A stretch of 64,000 nucleotides of DNA, taken from contig NC_000961.1 in assembly GCF_000011105.1 (NCBI RefSeq), positions 1,536,662-1,600,661 on the forward strand. Direction: 5' to 3'. The DNA comes from Pyrococcus horikoshii OT3 (GTDB lineage: Archaea > Methanobacteriota_B > Thermococci > Thermococcales > Thermococcaceae). Position 1 is the first letter of the stretch, and each line of letters begins with the position of its first letter. Below are positions 40,672 to 53,230 of this stretch, one piece after another. The translations under genes were made by a program, and so were the position numbers. Under the pieces are notes generated by a model. The model was not told the DNA's origin. It saw only the letters and a list, made by a program, of their open reading frames with translations, and did not search any database.

Positions 40672-42150
40672 ATGCCGAAACTTCGGAGATTTATAAACGT
40701 TTCAGAGGATATATTCGTTATAAGGAACTTAATTGGTGCTATACTTCAAGGTATAGGATTGGCATATCTAGTACCAGTTCTCCTCGCCTGGTTTTATCCA
40801 GAAGAGATAAAATTTGTAATTTATTTTGCGATTCCTGGAGCGGCAAGCATACTTCTGGGAGCTTTACTGTCTAGGCATATAGAGCATATTGAAGATGTGA
40901 ATTTAAGGCAGGCTATGATGGCATCGGCTTTTATCTGGCTCTTTGCTTCACTATTAAGCGTTATCCCTTTCATGGCTATAGCGAAGATGAGCTTTATTGA
41001 CTCCCTTTTCGAAACAATGAGTGCCTGGACTGGGACTGGACTCACAATGATGAGCCACCTAGAGAGTTATCCAAAGATATTACTATTCTGGAGAGCTTGG
41101 ATGCAGTGGCTCGGAGGTATAGGAATAGTCTTAGTTGCACTAACTGTCCTCATAAGACCTGGAGTTGCCGCAGCAAGACTCTACAGGGCCGAAGCCAGAA
41201 CCGAGAGGATACTCCCGAACTTCGTGAATACCGCAAAGATAATAGTGCAGATCTACACGGGATTAACGATCCTTGGAGCATACCTTTATTATATAAATGG
41301 GATGAGCCTCTTTGATGCATTTATTCACTCTATGACGGGACTGGGTACCGGTGGTATGAGTAGTCATGACTTAAGCATAGGATACTTCAATTCTCTTGCC
41401 ATAGAAACGATAACCGTCTTCCTAATGATTATGGGTGCTACCAACTTCACCGTGCACTATAAACTTTTCAAGAATCGCTCCATTAGAAGCTTCTTCATGG
41501 ATATCCAAGTTAAGACCATGTTATACCTCCTCGGTATTACAATCCCTTTAATAGCACTCTCCCTCGTATCTTTCGGTCATTTTAATCCAATAAGGGCCCT
41601 TAGAGAATCAATATTCCACGCAGTTTCGGCAATAAGCTGTACCGGATTCAGTATCTCGAACTTAGGTAACTACCCAGAGGCCGATAAAGTACTCTTAACG
41701 TTACTCATGATTGTGGGCGGAGGGGCCGGGAGTACCGCTGGTGGCATAAAGCTCATAAGAATAGCATTGACATTTGAAAGCCTTAAATGGACGATTCAAC
41801 AGGCAATACTACCAAAGGGAGCTGTCATAAGGAGAAAGGTTGGAGAATATGAATTCTCGGAAGATGAAATCCAGGAAGTATTAGGTTTCACAATGACGTA
41901 CTTTGCATTCTTGCTCTTCGGTACCATGTATATGATGCTGAGGATAGGAGCAAGGTTCGCCGATGCCTTGTTTGAGAGCGCATCAGCAATAGGAAACGTA
42001 GGGTTAAGCGTTGGAATAACTTCTCCCCTCCTTCCTCCAGATATAAAGATCCTCCTTATCACCCTCATGTGGGTCGGTAGACTTGAAATATTCCCAACGA
42101 TAGTCTTCATAGTTGGAGTTCTCATGATGCTCCCAAGGAGAGGGGAGTAA
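40672..42150 (+). CDS. Trk/Ktr family potassium transporter, membrane subunit
   Basis: 492 residues with four M1-P-M2 units typical of TrkH/KtrB. The selectivity-filter loops are visible: SAWTGTGLTMM (about 123-133), MTGLGTGGMSS, SAISCTGFSI and SASAIGNVGLSVG. These proteins import K+ (Na+ coupled in some) and usually need a cytoplasmic TrkA/KtrA subunit, which is not adjacent here. The ATG at 40672 follows GCGAGGGAT; four more codons are in frame upstream. The stop overlaps the next ATG (TAATG). Confidence 0.92.
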   Translation: MPKLRRFINVSEDIFVIRNLIGAILQGIGLAYLVPVLLAWFYPEEIKFVIYFAIPGAASILLGALLSRHIEHIEDVNLRQAMMASAFIWLFASLLSVIPFMAIAKMSFIDSLFETMSAWTGTGLTMMSHLESYPKILLFWRAWMQWLGGIGIVLVALTVLIRPGVAAARLYRAEARTERILPNFVNTAKIIVQIYTGLTILGAYLYYINGMSLFDAFIHSMTGLGTGGMSSHDLSIGYFNSLAIETITVFLMIMGATNFTVHYKLFKNRSIRSFFMDIQVKTMLYLLGITIPLIALSLVSFGHFNPIRALRESIFHAVSAISCTGFSISNLGNYPEADKVLLTLLMIVGGGAGSTAGGIKLIRIALTFESLKWTIQQAILPKGAVIRRKVGEYEFSEDEIQEVLGFTMTYFAFLLFGTMYMMLRIGARFADALFESASAIGNVGLSVGITSPLLPPDIKILLITLMWVGRLEIFPTIVFIVGVLMMLPRRGE

Positions 42151-43004
42151 TGAACGTAATAGAGGTTGAAGATGTAAGCTTTAGATATGGAAATTCAAGA
42201 GAATATTCCCTGCGTCATATCAACCTTGAAATTAGAAAGGGTGAATTCTTAGGAATCATAGGGCCAAGTGGGAGTGGAAAGTCCACGTTCTGCTTAACCT
42301 TAAATGGGTTAATACCCCACTCAATAGCTGGAGAATTCCATGGTAACGTTATAGTAGATGGACTAAATACGAGAGAACACTCAGTTTCAGAGCTATCAAC
42401 TAAAGTTGGTCTCGTCTTTCAGAATCCAGATTCCCAGCTTTTCAACATGACGGTTCTTGAAGAGGTTGCATTCGCCCTTGAGAACCTTGGAATCGAAAGA
42501 GATGAAATGTGGAGAAGGATTAGATGGGCCCTAAAGCTGGTAAGGCTGTGGGATAAGAGGGAGGAGTTTCCACCAAACCTCAGCGGAGGAGAAAAACAGA
42601 GATTAGCTATTGCCAGCGTCCTCGTTATGAAGCCCAAGGTTCTCGTTCTTGACGAGCCAACTTCTCAACTTGACCCTTTAGGAAGGGAAGAAGTTCTAGG
42701 GCTAATAAAGCTACTTAACAAGGAAGAGAAAATTACAATAATCCTAGTTGAGCATAATACAGATTTTTTACTCGAGCATGCTGACAGAATAGTTGTCTTT
42801 GACAAGGGTAGGATCGTGCTTGAGGGTAAGCCTGAAGATGTCTTCGAGAACGTAGAATTCCTTAGAACAATTGGGGTTAAACTTCCAACTAGGGTCAAGA
42901 TAGGATACGAGCTCAAAAAAAGAGGCCTCGTTGAAAGAGCGGTTTTAACACGCGATGAAGTTGTGGAGGTTCTAAAATGGGCATACCTACGAGGCAAATC
43001 TTAA
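42150..43004 (+). CDS. ABC transporter ATPase of the ECF (EcfA/CbiO) type
   Basis: 284 residues: Walker A IIGPSGSGKSTFCLTLNGL (about 36-54), Q-loop in VFQNPDSQLFNMTVLEEVAF (about 90-109), signature NLSGGEKQRLAIASVL (about 144-159), Walker B VLVLDEPTSQLDP. The Q-loop wording is specific for ECF-type ATPases that energise vitamin/metal uptake. Yet the next two genes are Dpp-type permeases, not an EcfT. Stop-start overlap with the Trk gene, and 28-base overlap with dppB. Confidence 0.9.
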   Translation: MNVIEVEDVSFRYGNSREYSLRHINLEIRKGEFLGIIGPSGSGKSTFCLTLNGLIPHSIAGEFHGNVIVDGLNTREHSVSELSTKVGLVFQNPDSQLFNMTVLEEVAFALENLGIERDEMWRRIRWALKLVRLWDKREEFPPNLSGGEKQRLAIASVLVMKPKVLVLDEPTSQLDPLGREEVLGLIKLLNKEEKITIILVEHNTDFLLEHADRIVVFDKGRIVLEGKPEDVFENVEFLRTIGVKLPTRVKIGYELKKRGLVERAVLTRDEVVEVLKWAYLRGKS

Positions 43005-43966
43005 GGATAGCACTAATTTATGCTTCCCTGCTAATGCTCACCATAATAATTGCTGGAATGGCTGGAATCAAAATTAGCAAAATATACGCTTACGAGAGCA
43101 TCAGTTACATAAGGATAAACAGCCCGGAACTTTATCAAGAGCTTCAAAAGAACGCAAGCAGAATGGGTATTCCTGTTGAGGAATATTACTACAAATTGCT
43201 ACTATCCAGGATCAGCAAAAGTGACAACGTAGTGCTAGTCGGACTTGGAATGTTAAAAATGTCAAAGCTGTACTTAAAAACTACCCCTAATTTAAACTTG
43301 ATGAGGGCAATAGGGCTAACCCTTGGAATAATGGCATTCTCCTTTGCAATGGCCCTACTCATTGGAACGTTAATAGGACTAAAATTTAGAGGAGACAAAA
43401 AGCTTGATATTCTATCTAGATTCTTTAATGGTGTTCCCTCCTGGTGGCTTGGAGTCCTGCTAATATTGATATTCGTGACAAAGTTAAACATCCTTTCTGT
43501 CTCAGACATTGCAACTGGCTTCTCAATTAAGCGCTACATCCTCCCCATAACGACCCTAACGCTTATTTACATTTGGGAGATTGCAGACTTGATATCTCAC
43601 GAAATCTCAAAAGAGATGAATAAGCCATATATATGGGCAGATAAAGGAAAAGGATTGCCGGATAGGGTTATTTTGTGGAAACACGCTTTAAGAAATATTT
43701 CAATAACGCTCAGCTCCTTCAGTTTCTATAAATTTGGAGAGCTATTCACGGACTTCATGGTGATTGACGTCCTGTTCGGCCTTGGAGGACTAGGATCGCT
43801 ATTAAAGCAGAGCTTTATCAGGAAGATAGTCCCACCGTATGGAGTAATAGTCCAGTTCAACTACCACCTATTTTTTGTCGTTGCAATAACGATCTTAACG
43901 ATTCAGCTGGCGGTTTCTATATTTCTAGAGCTCATCAAAGGAATGCTTGATCCAAGGGTGAGCTAA
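42977..43966 (+). CDS. ABC transporter permease, DppB-like
   Basis: 329 residues, six membrane helices. First helix at about 9-31, then an external segment (about 32-100) and the permease core. The dipeptide/oligopeptide permease pattern is seen in FNGVPSWWLGVLLILIFVTK (about 152-171), the EAA-like loop ADKGKGLPDRVILWKHALRN (about 221-240) and VLFGLGGLGSLLKQS near 258-272. GGAGGTTCTAAA precedes the ATG, which lies inside the ATPase gene. Confidence 0.87.
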   Translation: MGIPTRQILRIALIYASLLMLTIIIAGMAGIKISKIYAYESISYIRINSPELYQELQKNASRMGIPVEEYYYKLLLSRISKSDNVVLVGLGMLKMSKLYLKTTPNLNLMRAIGLTLGIMAFSFAMALLIGTLIGLKFRGDKKLDILSRFFNGVPSWWLGVLLILIFVTKLNILSVSDIATGFSIKRYILPITTLTLIYIWEIADLISHEISKEMNKPYIWADKGKGLPDRVILWKHALRNISITLSSFSFYKFGELFTDFMVIDVLFGLGGLGSLLKQSFIRKIVPPYGVIVQFNYHLFFVVAITILTIQLAVSIFLELIKGMLDPRVS

Positions 43967-43967
43967 A

Positions 43968-45164
43968 ATGAAGGTTAAAAGGAAAGCTGGACTAATAACC
44001 CTAGCATTCCTAATAGCATTCATCACTATCGCAAACATCTCCATCAAGAGCGAAGACATTAAGAATTGGAACAATGCAAATTATTGGAGTGAAAATCCTA
44101 AATCTGCATATCCTATATGGTTTTGTTACATTACCGATAAAACTAGAACGACAGAACTTATCGGAGAGGGAAACATAATATATGTACATAAATTTGAGGA
44201 TAGGCCCAACGATGTCATCTTTTATAATGCTTCAGGTGCAGTTGTTACTATAGTAAGGCCAGATGGTAGGATTATAAAGCTCAGACTTCCAAAAAAAGAG
44301 GAAATCTCCCTAAACATATACGGAAAGTACTCAATAGTTTCTCAACTGAACATCCCTCCACAAAAAGCAGCACTCAAAACGGCAACCTTTCTGTTATTTT
44401 CATCATACAAAGATTTGGAGGTTCTGAAAGGTAAGTACATCTTCAAAATTAATGGTACCAATAAAACTATTAGGATAGTAATCAAGGGAAACTGCTATGG
44501 CATATTCGGAACCGACAAATATGGAAGGGATATGTGGGTAGGGTTTATCGCTGGAACGAATAACACGATACTCCTAACACTTCTAATAGGCGGGTCAATG
44601 CTCATATTTGGAATTATAATTGGGATTGCCTCAGCATATAATAAGCTAATCGACTTTATTTTAGAGGTTATTGCCTCCACACCAATGCTACCATTCTTCA
44701 TGATCCTCGTGTGGCTTGTATCAACTCAGGGAATTGGATATAATGTTAATATTTCAACCATAGACTTCGTTCTTATCTTAACCATACTTAGCGTCGGTAG
44801 GTTTGCAAAATCGATCAAGAGCATAACGCTGAAAGAAAGAGCGATGGAATACACTAAAGCAAGCATATCCCTGGGAGCTGATGAAAACTGGATAATTAGG
44901 AGGCATATTTTGAAACCTGTTCTAGAATTCTCTTTGAGGCATGTCACATTTATTATTGCCAAGACGATAAGTTTAGTATCAATCCTGGGATTTTTCGGAC
45001 TCTCCCCAGGAGTTAACTGGGGGAGCTACATGATAGAACTCATGAGAGAAGGTGTACTCTACGGAAACTATTGGTGGATAGTTCTAACTCTAGTTCTCAT
45101 GATGGGAGTGCTAAGCCTATCTTTAGCCCTCATCTCTGAGAGATTGCCAGAATCGTATGGGTAA
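43968..45164 (+). CDS. ABC transporter permease, DppC-like
   Basis: 398 residues, longer than usual DppC. After a first helix (about 7-23) there is a large external insertion (to about 180), then GIFGTDKYGRDMWVGFIAGT (about 178-197), the hallmark of DppC/OppC, followed by five helices and the EAA loop SLGADENWIIRRHILKPVLE (about 302-321). Pairs with the preceding DppB. No substrate-binding protein and no second ATPase are next to it. Confidence 0.87.
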   Translation: MKVKRKAGLITLAFLIAFITIANISIKSEDIKNWNNANYWSENPKSAYPIWFCYITDKTRTTELIGEGNIIYVHKFEDRPNDVIFYNASGAVVTIVRPDGRIIKLRLPKKEEISLNIYGKYSIVSQLNIPPQKAALKTATFLLFSSYKDLEVLKGKYIFKINGTNKTIRIVIKGNCYGIFGTDKYGRDMWVGFIAGTNNTILLTLLIGGSMLIFGIIIGIASAYNKLIDFILEVIASTPMLPFFMILVWLVSTQGIGYNVNISTIDFVLILTILSVGRFAKSIKSITLKERAMEYTKASISLGADENWIIRRHILKPVLEFSLRHVTFIIAKTISLVSILGFFGLSPGVNWGSYMIELMREGVLYGNYWWIVLTLVLMMGVLSLSLALISERLPESYG

Positions 45165-45170
45165 TAGAAA

Positions 45171-45365
45171 ATGAACGTGTCTCTAAGTACACTTAAAGCT
45201 CTATGGAGGAATTTTAACTACCCTGACACTAAAAGTAGTGGTGACTTTCTGAGAAACGGTAACTTCCTCTTCAAGCATTCGGGCTTAAACTTCGGAAAGC
45301 TCATGCATATTGCTAAGCTTAATCCATTCAGCAATTGGGAAATTAAAAATGGTCAAGGAAAATGA
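45171..45365 (+). CDS. Short open frame after dppC, possible remnant
   Basis: 64 codons starting ATG six bases after dppC, behind GGGTAATAGAAA. The product (NGNFLFKHSGLNFGKLMHIA in the middle) matches nothing I recognise and has no membrane segment. It occupies the place where a second ATPase gene would normally follow, so it may be non-coding or the remains of a lost gene. Confidence 0.25.
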   Translation: MNVSLSTLKALWRNFNYPDTKSSGDFLRNGNFLFKHSGLNFGKLMHIAKLNPFSNWEIKNGQGK

Positions 45366-45375
45366 AACCAGAACA

Positions 45376-45927
45376 CTATATATTTAATTCAGTACGCTTT
45401 TCGAGGAGAAGCTCCAAGTAAGACCTCCTTTCGAACTTTTCAACCCCAAGTTCCCTAAGTATTTTTTCTAGTTTCTCAACGGCCTCAGGTATCTCATCCT
45501 TTTCTTTTACTAGGGTCTCGATCTCAATAAATTTCCCTAGGCCTTCAACCTCATCTAACGTTATTGTAACTCCCTTCTCAACGTAGTACTTCTCCCTCGT
45601 TTTGACTACCTTAAGGACTTCCTTGAATCCTAGACGATCAAGAAGCTCAAAATACTTATCAACATCCTCCTGAATTTCCACCTCAATTTCAAGCCTTGTC
45701 TTTGATTTTTCATCGATCTTAGGCCCTTTGTAAGTTAAGAATACCTCATTATGGCCGTTAAACCTTTTTATCCTAATCCTAAGGGCCTCATCCGTTTTTG
45801 AAAAATCCCTGCAGGGATGCTGATAGTAGATATCTTCATGGATCTCCTTCCTCATGAACTCAAAGGTCTCCCTAACTTTTTCAAATATCTCATCATTTGC
45901 ATATCCCTTTAGCTCAACTTCATACAT
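45376..45927 (-). CDS. cyaB: CYTH-domain protein (class IV adenylate cyclase-like)
   Basis: 183 residues of the CYTH (CyaB/thiamine-triphosphatase) superfamily: N-terminal YEVELKGYA carries the ExExK-type motif (about 3-8), then LRIRIKRFNGHNEVFLTYKG (about 49-68), RLEIEVEI, and TITLDEVEGLGKFIEIET (about 121-138). These proteins bind triphosphates with metal in a beta tunnel; the archaeal substrate (ATP to cAMP, thiamine triphosphate or tripolyphosphate) is unresolved. It overlaps the end of the archaemetzincin gene by eight bases. Confidence 0.88.
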   Translation of the reverse strand: MYEVELKGYANDEIFEKVRETFEFMRKEIHEDIYYQHPCRDFSKTDEALRIRIKRFNGHNEVFLTYKGPKIDEKSKTRLEIEVEIQEDVDKYFELLDRLGFKEVLKVVKTREKYYVEKGVTITLDEVEGLGKFIEIETLVKEKDEIPEAVEKLEKILRELGVEKFERRSYLELLLEKRTELNI

Positions 45928-46476
45928 GGCTCCTCGCTAGATTTTTCTCAAGTTTTCTTAAACAACTTTCGCAGTACATCCAGGACTTTATGTCAGTATC
46001 TATTATAGAGTTAGAGAAGTGCATAACGCATTTTGGATTGGGACAGTGACCTAGGCCAAATACATGACCAAGCTCATGCATGACCTCTTTGAGGGCCCTC
46101 TCTTTTAGTAACTTCCTATCCGGAGGATTACCATAGAATTCGGGATAAAGACGATAGAGGGATACTACCGCTACTTTCAACCCAGGATGAGCTAATCCAA
46201 AGATAAAATTAAAACCAGGCTCATAAATATCGACGTTGACTATTCCTAAGGCTGCTCTAGCGTTAAAATCCTTCTTTATATAAGATAGAACTGGTAGAAA
46301 ATGCCTAGCTAAGAACTGATTCCTCTCGGCATCAAATGCATAATAGAACTTTGAAAGCGATAATCCCCCAACGAGCTTAACCTCTATTCCATATTTGGCG
46401 TAAAATCCACCTAAAAAATTTTGAAGAAAAGATAAAACATCCCGGGAACTTCCCCTATTGGAACTATAACTATCAT
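45920..46476 (-). CDS. Second archaemetzincin, N-terminus interrupted by a frameshift
   Basis: The C-terminal 170 codons encode a normal archaemetzincin: AFDAERNQFLARHFLPVL, zinc site HELGHVFGLGHC, then CVMHF and CESCLRKLEK. The family N-terminus (MIVIVPIGEVP) is encoded from the ATG at 46476, but in another frame; it joins the catalytic frame only if one base is added in the CCCGGG run near 46438-46446. In the open frame the protein would begin with the unrelated MGNDSYSSNRGSSR from 46483. So either the gene is broken or the sequence has a one-base error. Between TET peptidase and cyaB in one operon. Confidence 0.8.
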
Positions 46477-46482
46477 TTCCCA

Positions 46483-47559
<1,077 letters not shown>

Positions 47560-47641
47560 CTACTTATATTTAAATACTTCGGAAAAGGAGGAGGTTAAAA
47601 GTATTAAAACCCTGGGAGCTATAAAATCTGGGGGGTGAATT

Positions 47642-50269
<2,628 letters not shown>

Positions 50270-50406
50270 GATCGTCACCTCGCTAATCCAGCCCTCAGCT
50301 ATGCTTATATAATTTTCGGCATATATTCAATTATGGATATTACCTTCAGTTATTTCCCAGCAACCTTTAATTAGGAAAAATCGAAGCGTAATAGGAGGGA
50401 AAAGAC

Positions 50407-51282
50407 ATGACGATCGTCGACGTTAGGATCCTCGTAGAAGGGGCTAGCGATGTTGAAGTAATTAGTAAAGCCCTTCAAGGATTAGCATTGGGAAGTGAAT
50501 ATAATATAACGATTTCCTCCATAATCCCGACTACAAACATAGAGATAGCAAAAAGTGCAGCAGCTGGGGCTGACTTGCTTATCATAGCAACCGATGCCGA
50601 TAGGGTTGGAAGGGAATTAGCGGAGAAGCTCTTCAATGAATTAAGTGAAATGGTAGGGCACATAGAGAGGATGAAACTTCCCCTTGGTCATGATTTAGAG
50701 CATATAGATGTAGAGCTCGTAAGGAAAGAGTTAAAGAACGCTTTAGTAAGGGCGGGGCTTAAGACGTTACAAAGGCTTCCAGAGTACATGGAACTTAGAA
50801 AGGACTACTTAGATCTAAAGGGTAAATTCGAAGAAGTTGAAAAAGAAAGGAACGAACTTTTGAAAAAACTGGAAGAAGCTGAGAGTAAGTATTTGGAACT
50901 TCAGAATGAGATCAAAAGATTAGAGGCCGAAAATTCAAGACTTACAGACACATTAAAGAAAAGACCAAAAGTCTACAATCTAAAAAAGAAATGGGAAGAG
51001 CTGTTCCCTGGAGTAAAACTACCAGAGGAAGAACTGTTTAGCAAAGCTGTCAAAACGCTAAATTTAGCAGGAAAAGTTATAGTAGGGCAAGGGTACATAT
51101 ATGCAGAGGATGAAAAGCTCATAGAGGAGTTACTTAGAACGGTTTATCTATCACTTAAATTAACGGAGAGCCAAATGAAAGAAGAGGAGATAAAGGAAGA
51201 GAAAGAAGAAGTAATCGAAAGCATAGAGGAGATAATTCCAGAAATAGATAGTGAAGGAGAGGGAGGAGATAGTGAACAGTGA
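50407..51282 (+). CDS. Toprim-domain protein with coiled coil
   Basis: 291 residues: an N-terminal Toprim domain ([20 protein letters not shown] with the catalytic Glu, about 7-26; [19 protein letters not shown] with the DxD, about 58-76), a heptad-rich coiled coil (about 130-185), a globular part (about 190-255) and an acidic tail. Toprim occurs in topoisomerases, primases and OLD nucleases; this stand-alone archaeal protein has no assigned function. GGAGGG precedes the ATG. The end overlaps xerA. Confidence 0.8.
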   Translation: MTIVDVRILVEGASDVEVISKALQGLALGSEYNITISSIIPTTNIEIAKSAAAGADLLIIATDADRVGRELAEKLFNELSEMVGHIERMKLPLGHDLEHIDVELVRKELKNALVRAGLKTLQRLPEYMELRKDYLDLKGKFEEVEKERNELLKKLEEAESKYLELQNEIKRLEAENSRLTDTLKKRPKVYNLKKKWEELFPGVKLPEEELFSKAVKTLNLAGKVIVGQGYIYAEDEKLIEELLRTVYLSLKLTESQMKEEEIKEEKEEVIESIEEIIPEIDSEGEGGDSEQ

Positions 51283-52108
51283 TATACTAGAGGAATTTGC
51301 AACATACCTAGAACTTGAAGGGAAAAGCAAAAACACGATACGCATGTACACCTACTATCTCTCAAAATTTTTTGAAGAGGGTTACTCACCAACGGCAAGA
51401 GATGCGTTAAAATTCCTTGCAAAGCTCAGGAAAAGTGGATACTCAATAAGAAGCTTAAATCTCGTTATTCAGGCTTTAAAGTCTTATTTCAAGTTTGAGG
51501 GACTAGATTCTGAAGCAGAAAAACTCAAAAATCCAAAAATACCAAAGAGCTTGCCAAAAAGTCTAACCGAGGATGAAGTTAAGAAAATTGTAAGTGTAGC
51601 AGATAACCTTAGGGACAAATTAATCCTCCTATTGCTATATGGAGCAGGCTTAAGAGTTTCAGAGCTTTGCAATTTAAAGATCGAAGATGTAAACTTCGAA
51701 AAGAGCTTTTTAATAGTGAGAGGAGGAAAGGGAGGAAAAGATAGGGTGATACCGATTTCAAAGACTCTATTATTTGAGATAGAAAGGTATCTAAAAACGA
51801 GAAAAGATAACAGTCCATACCTTTTCGTTGAAAAAAGAAGAAACAGAAAAGATAAACTATCCCCTAAAACTGTGTGGATGCTAGTAAAGAAGTACGGAAA
51901 GAAGGTCGGACTTAACGTAACACCCCATCAACTAAGGCATAGCTTCGCAACTCACATGCTGGAAAGGGGAGTAGATATAAGGATAATTCAGGAACTCCTG
52001 GGCCATGCAAACCTCTCAACGACTCAAATATATACCAAAGTAACAACTAAACATCTAAGGGAAGCCATTGAAAAGGCAAAGCTCATCGAGACAATACTAG
52101 GGGGGTAA
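51272..52108 (+). CDS. xerA: Tyrosine recombinase XerA
   Basis: Resolves chromosome dimers at dif. The 278 residues have an N-terminal SAM-like core-binding domain (about 1-95) and a C-terminal catalytic domain: Arg in [15 protein letters not shown] (about 122-136), [15 protein letters not shown] (about 219-233), [10 protein letters not shown] with the nucleophilic Tyr (about 245-254). GTG at 51272 is taken because GGGAGGAGATA directly precedes it; seven further codons are open upstream. Overlaps the Toprim gene by 11 bases. Confidence 0.93.
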   Translation: MNSDILEEFATYLELEGKSKNTIRMYTYYLSKFFEEGYSPTARDALKFLAKLRKSGYSIRSLNLVIQALKSYFKFEGLDSEAEKLKNPKIPKSLPKSLTEDEVKKIVSVADNLRDKLILLLLYGAGLRVSELCNLKIEDVNFEKSFLIVRGGKGGKDRVIPISKTLLFEIERYLKTRKDNSPYLFVEKRRNRKDKLSPKTVWMLVKKYGKKVGLNVTPHQLRHSFATHMLERGVDIRIIQELLGHANLSTTQIYTKVTTKHLREAIEKAKLIETILGG

Positions 52109-52113
52109 GGAGA

Positions 52114-53019
52114 ATGCTAATTCGAGCGTTCGTACCAGCGCATATAACTGCATTTTTCGTTCCAATAATACGAGAAGATCCCCAGAATTCTGGATCTCTC
52201 GGAGCTGGAATCAACTTAAGTAAGGGAACAAATGTATTTATAAGCTTTGAAGAAAGCCTAGAGAAGCATGTACATGTAGCATTCAACGGAGAGCCCGTTA
52301 AAAAAGAAGATGCTAGAATAACATATCATGTAATTGAAAAAATATTGCCAGAGGATTACATAGGTGAAGTAGAGGTTTGGCAATACTTTGATTATCCAAC
52401 AGGTCATGGCTATGGAAACAGTGCAGGAGGAGCCCTAGGAACGGCCCTTGGGTTATCCTACAAATTTGGAGGTACCCTTCTTTCAGCTTCAAGGATAGCC
52501 CATGAAGCAGAGGTAATCCATAAGGGAGGACTAGGAGATATCGTTGCCCAGTTAGCTGGTGGGATCGAGATAAGGATAAAGGAGGGAGGCCCTGGGGTAG
52601 CCGTTGTTGATAATATACTTGTGGAGGGATTCAAAGTTCTAACGATCTCAATTGGAAAACTGGAAACAAGAAAAGTCTTAGACAGTGAAGTCGTTGAAAA
52701 AATAAAGATCGCTGGAAAGCAGGCACTTGAGAATTTACTCAGAGATCCAAGACCAGAAACATTAATGAAGGAGGCACGAAGTTTTGCAGTTGAAACTGGA
52801 CTCATGAGTGAGGATTTGATCGAGATAGCGAATGAAATAGACAGAGAAATCTCCCTACCATCTTCAATGATAATGCTTGGAAAGGGTATCTTCGCCTTGG
52901 TTAGGGAAGAAGAAGTCGAGAAGGTTAAGGAAATCGTAAAAGACCTAGATCTACAGTATGATATAAGCTATATATATTGGGGTAAACCGGTAGTTGGGAG
53001 GTGGCTAGAGAGTGAATAG
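52114..53019 (+). CDS. Pantoate kinase (GHMP kinase)
   Basis: Archaea-specific step of coenzyme A synthesis: phosphorylates pantoate before joining to beta-alanine. The 301 residues show the family start (AFVPAHITAFFVPI), SGSLGAGINLSKG (about 26-38) and the GHMP ATP loop PTGHGYGNSAGGALGTALGL (about 94-113). The gene follows xerA by five bases behind GGGGGTAAGGAGA. Confidence 0.9.
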   Translation: MLIRAFVPAHITAFFVPIIREDPQNSGSLGAGINLSKGTNVFISFEESLEKHVHVAFNGEPVKKEDARITYHVIEKILPEDYIGEVEVWQYFDYPTGHGYGNSAGGALGTALGLSYKFGGTLLSASRIAHEAEVIHKGGLGDIVAQLAGGIEIRIKEGGPGVAVVDNILVEGFKVLTISIGKLETRKVLDSEVVEKIKIAGKQALENLLRDPRPETLMKEARSFAVETGLMSEDLIEIANEIDREISLPSSMIMLGKGIFALVREEEVEKVKEIVKDLDLQYDISYIYWGKPVVGRWLESE

Positions 53020-53230
53020 CAGAGATATCCTCTTTTTATTAACTATAATTTTCGTTTTTATATCGGGCTACTTTGGATTTAGAAATATGAAAAAAGAAGC
53101 AGCGTTAATAGCAGGACTTGCGGGAGGATTTGCGTTAGCATTTGCCTTATACGATAAGATTCCAATAATATTGAGTTTTCTCATAGGGTTCCTAGCGACG
53201 ACACTATTTGAATGGAGCCGAAATCGTTAG
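53012..53230 (+). CDS. Small membrane protein, function unknown
   Basis: 72 residues with two to three hydrophobic segments (about 6-22, 31-46, 51-66). GTG start, overlapping the pantoate kinase gene by eight bases with GGGAGGTGG upstream. No family recognised. The stop overlaps the trm1 stop on the other strand. Confidence 0.6.
   Translation: MNSRDILFLLTIIFVFISGYFGFRNMKKEAALIAGLAGGFALAFALYDKIPIILSFLIGFLATTLFEWSRNR

Noticed and set aside
45171-45365. Reading the 64-codon frame after dppC as a real subunit of the transporter.
   Set aside because: No ATPase or membrane motif is present; kept only as a low-confidence feature.
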